38,200 nt of DNA from Candidatus Ruania gallistercoris (GTDB lineage: Bacteria; Actinomycetota; Actinomycetes; Actinomycetales; Beutenbergiaceae): the NCBI GenBank assembly GCA_019116305.1, contig DXBY01000351.1, forward strand, positions 1-38,200, given 5' to 3'. The notes beneath the pieces are model-generated. The model was not told the origin of the DNA. It saw nothing but the letters and a program-made list of their open reading frames with translations, and ran no database searches. A program made the translations under genes and the position numbers. This document shows, in pieces, positions 32,467 through 38,200 of the stretch (positions are counted from its first letter, which is position 1; each line of letters opens with the position of its first letter).

Positions 32467-33293
32467 TTCCGGGTGCTCCCCGGGCCGCGCTCTGGTTCGT
32501 GATCGGGACCCTGGGCCTGATCACCGCGATCTGCGGCACCTTCTGGCTATTCGGCGCCGCTGTTCCGGAGTGGTTCACCGTCCTCGGGCGGTGGCTCCCG
32601 GCCCTGGTATCACTGGCAGTACTGCGCCTGAGGGCACTACCCGGCGGGCTGCTGCAGTGGTGGGCGCTGTCGCCGGGTGGGCTGCGTCGTCTGCTGACCG
32701 GCGCCGGGACCGGAATCGCCGTGCTGCTGCTGACCTACTCCCTGAGCGCCCTGGTGCTCACCGCGGTCACCAGCGCAGAGCTGCAACCGTGGAGCGTGCT
32801 GGGACCGGCGGCCCTGATGATCGTGCCGTCGATCCTGATCTTCTCACTGAGCACACTGGGCGAGGAGGTCGGCTGGCGCGCCTTCCTGCAGCAGACTCTG
32901 CCCTGGGGGTTCTGGCCCTCGGCCGTGGTGGTGTCGGCGGTGTGGGTCACCTTCCACATCCCGTTGCACGGCGTGATGGCCGCCCAGGGCACGATCAGCT
33001 GGACGATCGCAGTGGTCTCGACACTCGGCCTGTTCCCCCTGGGCCTGCTGCTCAGTGCCCTGGTGCACCGGTTCGCCAGCGTCTGGCCCGCAGTGCTCGG
33101 GCATGCCCTGCCGCTGTCCGCCCTGAACCTGATCGCCGACGCCGATGAGCTCACAGCAGCCGATCACGCACTGCTCGCCACCGTGACCGGTCTGTTACTG
33201 GTGCTCGCCGCCTTCTGGCTGGTCCGCACCGCACCGGCGCGTGCAGCCTCCTCCGGGGCCGGCTCAGTACCGGAGAACGCCGGCACCCCCTGA
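32454..33293 (+). CDS. CPBP-family intramembrane metalloprotease
   Basis: 279 residues from the GTG at 32454. An ATG at 32436 is in frame, but the extra codons (GTA, TCT, CAA, TTT) are AT-rich, unlike the gene, and overlap the TetR start, so I reject it. About eight transmembrane helices are seen. The CAAX-protease/bacteriocin-processing (ABI) motifs are intact: E137-E138 with R142 in GEEVGWRAFL, and His in VTFHIPLHG (~168). A third histidine motif lies in VLGHALPLSALNLIAD. Family members cleave prenylated proteins or bacteriocin-type peptides, or confer self-immunity; several act as membrane scaffolds. No bacteriocin gene is visible nearby. Control by the divergent TetR is likely. Confidence 0.85.
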   Translation: MQRTIPGAPRAALWFVIGTLGLITAICGTFWLFGAAVPEWFTVLGRWLPALVSLAVLRLRALPGGLLQWWALSPGGLRRLLTGAGTGIAVLLLTYSLSALVLTAVTSAELQPWSVLGPAALMIVPSILIFSLSTLGEEVGWRAFLQQTLPWGFWPSAVVVSAVWVTFHIPLHGVMAAQGTISWTIAVVSTLGLFPLGLLLSALVHRFASVWPAVLGHALPLSALNLIADADELTAADHALLATVTGLLLVLAAFWLVRTAPARAASSGAGSVPENAGTP

Positions 33294-33300
33294 TCCACCC

Positions 33301-33342
33301 GGCACCCGGCACGCGGCACCCGCCACGCGGCACCCGGCACGG
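33301..33342. repeat. Three 14-bp tandem repeats upstream of the pyr operon
   Basis: Units at 33301-33314, 33315-33328 and 33329-33342 read GGCACCCGGCACGC with one change in the second and one in the third. Each unit is itself two similar heptads (GGCACCC, GGCACGC). They lie just after the CPBP gene stop and about 60 bp before the pyrR -10. They may be a length-variable tract; no function is evident. Confidence 0.75.
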
Positions 33343-33401
33343 AGAAAGCGACACGTGGCGCTGGTCACACTCCGCAGCATCGGCACGTGCGGTGGCAGCG
33401 G

Positions 33402-33407
33402 TATGCT
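33402..33407 (+). promoter_or_regulatory. -10 element of the pyr operon
   Basis: TATGCT fits the -10 consensus well. Transcription would start near 33414, producing a leader of roughly 53 nt that contains the PyrR-binding hairpin. No strong -35 is visible. Confidence 0.55.
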
Positions 33408-33422
33408 CGGTGCTGGCCATGA

Positions 33423-34979
<1,557 letters not shown>

Positions 34980-34983
<4 letters not shown>

Positions 34984-36305
34984 CCGCCTACCTGATCCAG
35001 GGTGCTGCCCTCAGCGGCCAGGAGCCTGCGGACCTGCTCCTCGACGGCGGTCGGATCGCTGCCGTCGGGGCGGAGGCGGCCGACGCCGCCAGTGCCGATA
35101 CGGTCCGGATCGTTGCCGACGGTCTAGTCGCGCTACCCGGGCTGGTGGACCTGCACACGCACCTGCGCGAACCCGGCCGGGAGGATGCCGAGACCGTGGC
35201 CTCGGGCACCCGGGCGGCCGCTGCCGGCGGCTTCACCTGTGTGCACGCGATGGCGAACACCACGCCCACCGCGGACACCGCCGGTGTGGTGGAGCAGGTC
35301 TGGCGCCTGGGTCAGGATGCGGGCTGGGCGGAGGTCCGCCCGATCGGTGCCGTGACCGTGGGCCGGGCCGGCACCCAGCTGGCCGAGCTCGGTGCGATGG
35401 CTGACTCCGCTGCCGCGGTGCGGGTGTTCTCCGACGACGGCGACTGTGTGCACGACCCGGTATTGATGCGCCGGGCGCTGGAGTACGTGAAGGCCTTCGA
35501 CGGCGTGATCGCTCAGCATGCGCAGGAACCTCGGCTCACCGCCGGGGCGCTGATGCACGAAGGCGTCGTCTCCGCTGACCTCGGGCTGACCGGATGGCCG
35601 GCGGTGGCCGAGGAGGCGATCATCGCCCGGGACGTGCTGCTCGCCGAGCACGTCGGCTCCCGGGTGCACATCTGCCACGTGTCCACTGCCGGTTCGGTGG
35701 AGATCCTGCGCTGGGCCAAGCAGCGCGGTATCGCGGTGACGGCCGAGGTGACCCCGCACCACCTGCTCCTCACCGACGAGCTCATCCGCGGCTACGACCC
35801 GCAGTTCAAGGTGAACCCGCCGCTGCGCACTGCCGCGGACGTGGCAGCGGTCCGGGCCGGCCTGGCCGATGGCACGATCGACATCGTCGCTACCGACCAC
35901 GCCCCGCACCCGAGCGAGGACAAGGACTGCGAGTTCGCCGCTGCGGCGATGGGCATGACCGGGCTGGAAACCGCCGTGGGTGTGGTCGCCGCGGCTATGG
36001 TCCGCCCCGGTGAGCACGACTTCGGCTGGGCGGACGTGGCCCGGACCATGTCCACCCGACCGGCCGAGATCGGAGCGGTGAGCGGTCAGGGCCGGCCGCT
36101 GGCCCTCGGCGAACCGGCCCACCTGACCCTGATCGACCCCGACGCGAGCTGGCGGGTGCAGCCGGAGCGTCTGCGTACTGCCAGTGAGAACACCCCGTTC
36201 GCCGACCAGGAGCTCCCGGCCCGTGTGGTCGCCACGTTCTACCGTGGTGTGGCCACTGTGCTGGACGGCGAACCCCACGACGACCGAGAGGGCGCACCAG
36301 CGTGA
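34980..36305 (+). CDS. pyrC: Dihydroorotase (class I)
   Basis: 441 residues. It interconverts carbamoyl aspartate and dihydroorotate. The zinc-binding HTHLREPG lies at 59-66 (H59, H61), as in class I enzymes; further ligand histidines are in [10 protein letters not shown] and the preceding AQHAQEP, and the catalytic Asp is in [12 protein letters not shown] (~305-316). FKVNPPLR and [11 protein letters not shown] are standard signatures. The C-terminal ~80 residues return to the N-terminal beta sandwich of amidohydrolases ([13 protein letters not shown]). Class I dihydroorotases commonly work in a complex with PyrB, which fits the 4-bp gene overlap. Confidence 0.96.
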
Positions 36306-37555
36306 GCCACGCCAGCCAGAATCCCCCCGCCACCGACCAGGCCCTGCTCGTCCTCGAGGACGGCACCGTGCTGACCGGGCGCGCCTACGGCGCGCGCGGG
36401 GCGACCTTCGGCGAGATCGTCTTCTCCACCGGGATGACCGGGTACCAGGAGACGCTCACCGATCCCTCCTACCACCGGCAGATCGTGGTGATGACCGCAC
36501 CGCACATCGGGAACACCGGCATCAACGACGAGGACCCGGAGTCCCGCCGCATCTGGGTGTCCGGGTACGTCGTGCGCGACCCGGCCCGCCGTGCCTCGAG
36601 CTGGCGCTCGAACCGCGAGCTGGAGGACGAGTTGCGCGACCAGGGTGTGGTCTCGATCGCCGAGGTGGACACCCGGGCGCTGACCCGGCACCTGCGCGAG
36701 GGCGGTGTGCTGCGCGCCGGGATCTTTTCCGGTGACGCGCTCCCGGACCTGCCCGGCGAGCTGGGCACGGCGACGCTGCTGGAGCAGGTGCTGGCATCGC
36801 CGTCGATGACCGGAGCGAACCTGGTGGGCGAGGTGACCACAGACCAGGCGTACGTGGTGGAGCCGATCGGCGAGTTCGCCGGGCGGAGCCCCGTGGCCGT
36901 GGTGGCGGCCCTGGACCTGGGGATGAAGTCGATGACCCCGCAGCGCCTCGCCGAGCGCGGGGTCCGGGTGCACGTGCTGCCCGCCGATACCGCCTTCGCC
37001 CAGATCGAAGCACTGGCCCCGGACGGAGTGTTCTTCTCCAACGGCCCCGGCGACCCGGCCGCGGCGGACGAGGCGATCGGCCTGCTCCGCCAGGTGCTGG
37101 ACGCCCGGATCCCGTTCTTCGGGATCTGCTTCGGCAACCAGCTGCTCGGCCGGGCGCTCGGCTACGGCACCTACAAGCTTGACTACGGCCACCGCGGGAT
37201 CAACCAACCGGTGCAGGACGTGACCACCGGCAAAGTCGAGGTCACCGCGCACAACCACGGCTTCGCCGTCGACGCCCCGATCGGTACGGAATCCCGGGCG
37301 CCGCACGATGACGGCCGGTACGGCCGGGTGATCGTCTCCCACGTGGGCCTGAACGACAACGTGGTGGAAGGCCTGCAGTGCCTGGACCTGCCCGCGTTCT
37401 CCGTGCAGTACCACCCGGAGGCAGCCGCCGGCCCGCACGACGCCGCGTACCTGTTCGACCGATTCATTGCCATGATGACCGGTTCGGACGCTGCGAGCGC
37501 GCCGGCCGCGAACGCCGACCCACACTCCGCCACCGACTCCCCGAAGGAAGCCTGA
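36302..37555 (+). CDS. carA: Carbamoyl phosphate synthase small (glutaminase) subunit
   Basis: 417 residues from a GTG overlapping the pyrC stop. It hydrolyses glutamine and sends ammonia to CarB. The N-terminal CarA domain ([37 protein letters not shown]) is followed by a class I glutamine amidotransferase domain. The nucleophile is C276 in [11 protein letters not shown] (most family members have GICLGHQ, so FGN is a variant), with the oxyanion loop FFSNGPGDP and the catalytic His/Glu in [14 protein letters not shown] short Ala/Ser-rich tail ends the protein. GGAAG precedes the carB ATG, which shares one base with the carA stop. Confidence 0.97.
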   Translation: MSHASQNPPATDQALLVLEDGTVLTGRAYGARGATFGEIVFSTGMTGYQETLTDPSYHRQIVVMTAPHIGNTGINDEDPESRRIWVSGYVVRDPARRASSWRSNRELEDELRDQGVVSIAEVDTRALTRHLREGGVLRAGIFSGDALPDLPGELGTATLLEQVLASPSMTGANLVGEVTTDQAYVVEPIGEFAGRSPVAVVAALDLGMKSMTPQRLAERGVRVHVLPADTAFAQIEALAPDGVFFSNGPGDPAAADEAIGLLRQVLDARIPFFGICFGNQLLGRALGYGTYKLDYGHRGINQPVQDVTTGKVEVTAHNHGFAVDAPIGTESRAPHDDGRYGRVIVSHVGLNDNVVEGLQCLDLPAFSVQYHPEAAAGPHDAAYLFDRFIAMMTGSDAASAPAANADPHSATDSPKEA

Positions 37556-38200
37556 TGCCCCGCCGCACCGACCTGTCCAGCGTCCTGGTGATCGGCTCCG
37601 GACCGATCGTGATCGGCCAGGCTGCCGAGTTCGACTATTCCGGGACCCAGGCGTGCCGCGTGCTGCGGGAGGAGGGGCTACGGGTCATCCTGGTCAACTC
37701 CAACCCGGCCACGATCATGACCGACCCGGAGTTCGCCGACGCCACCTACGTGGAGCCCATCACGCCCGAGGTGATTGCTTCGATCATCGAGCGGGAGAAG
37801 CCCGACGCCCTGCTGCCCACGCTCGGTGGGCAGACCGCGCTTAACGCCGCGATCGCCCTGCACGAGGCGGGTGTGCTCGCCGAGCACGGGGTGGAGCTGA
37901 TCGGCGCAAACATCGCCGCGATCCACCTGGCCGAGGACCGGGAGCAGTTCAAGGGCGTGGTCGAGCGGTGCGGCGCGGAGTCCGCACGCAGCGTGATCTG
38001 CCACTCGATGGACGAGGTGCTCACCGCGGTCGAGGATCTCGGCTACCCGCTGGTGGTGCGCCCGTCCTTCACCATGGGCGGCCTCGGCTCCGGGATCGCC
38101 TACGACGAGACCGATCTGCGCCAGATCGCCGGCGCCGGCCTGCACTACTCGCCGACAACCGAAGTGCTCCTGGAGGAGTCGATCCTCGGCTGGAAGGAGT
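37555..38200 (+). CDS. carB: Carbamoyl phosphate synthase large subunit (3' end outside the window)
   Basis: 215 codons are visible of an expected ~1,100, so only the start of the carboxyphosphate half is present. The opening [21 protein letters not shown] and [16 protein letters not shown] are CarB signatures of the pre-ATP-grasp domain. The visible part continues [12 protein letters not shown] and into the ATP-grasp domain ([19 protein letters not shown], with the Gly-rich loop over ATP). CarB makes carbamoyl phosphate from bicarbonate, ammonia and two ATP, for both pyrimidine and arginine synthesis. It is the last visible gene of the pyrR-pyrB-pyrC-carA-carB operon, starting at an ATG in a TGATG overlap with carA. 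Confidence 0.97.
   Translation, partial: MPRRTDLSSVLVIGSGPIVIGQAAEFDYSGTQACRVLREEGLRVILVNSNPATIMTDPEFADATYVEPITPEVIASIIEREKPDALLPTLGGQTALNAAIALHEAGVLAEHGVELIGANIAAIHLAEDREQFKGVVERCGAESARSVICHSMDEVLTAVEDLGYPLVVRPSFTMGGLGSGIAYDETDLRQIAGAGLHYSPTTEVLLEESILGWKE

Noticed and set aside
33301-33342. CRISPR-like array
   Set aside because: Units are 14 bp, contiguous and without spacers, and no cas genes are nearby; it is a simple tandem repeat.

Overview
The window is a gene-dense, very GC-rich stretch of a chromosome from an actinobacterium (Actinomycetota). It is probably from the Micrococcales; a Ruania/Beutenbergia/Georgenia-like organism is my guess from protein style, not proven. Supporting signs are the strong G/C third-position bias, many GTG starts, ATGA/GTGA start-stop overlaps, a zinc-free ribosomal protein S4, a PGKGP-loop elongation factor P, a pyrR-pyrB-pyrC-carA-carB operon, and candidate leaderless promoters (a -10-like hexamer exactly 6 nt before the start codon). 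I see no rRNA, tRNA, CRISPR array, insertion sequence, phage gene or replication origin.

Layout. 1-2008 (minus): a DUF349 protein (cut by the window edge) and a membrane-anchored cyclophilin. 2246-3583 (plus): hisS, ending at a strong bidirectional terminator shared with a convergent DEAD-box RNA helicase (3642-5492, minus). 5762-9168: two overlapping membrane-associated, dynamin-like GTPases. 9223-11879: aspS and a GNAT acetyltransferase. 11896-14193 (minus): an MmpL/RND-type transporter, divergent from rarA (14227-15579). 15893-16519: rpsD with its own promoter and leader.

16671-22704: DUF948 and DUF6167-like envelope proteins, alaS, ruvX, mltG and aroE, tightly packed. 22739-26720: prepilin peptidase, then aroC-aroK-aroB-aroQ. 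With aroE these encode five shikimate-pathway enzymes; DAHP synthase and EPSP synthase (aroA) are not in the window. 26800-27830: a SatD-like regulator and a small membrane protein behind a palindromic operator-like sequence. 27896-31638: efp, nusB, a GPH-type sugar symporter and a PLP-dependent lyase/decarboxylase, ending in an unusual direct/inverted repeat. 31775-33293: a TetR regulator divergent from a CPBP membrane protease. 33467-38200: pyrR-pyrB-pyrC-carA-carB (carB cut by the edge), preceded by a PyrR-binding RNA hairpin that covers the ribosome binding site.

The backbone (DUF349, cyclophilin, hisS, rarA, rpsD, alaS, ruvX, mltG, aro genes, efp, nusB, pyr operon) follows an order I recall from Streptomyces and relatives. 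The accessory parts sit between those blocks: the GTPase pair, GNAT/MmpL, SatD pair, GPH/PLP pair and TetR/CPBP pair. I do not see a complete, clearly new multi-gene defence or biosynthetic system. The best leads are regulatory and structural: the repeat-hairpin at 31633-31732, the SatD operator, the fixed-spacing leaderless promoters, the GTPase pair and the transporter/PLP-lyase pair.
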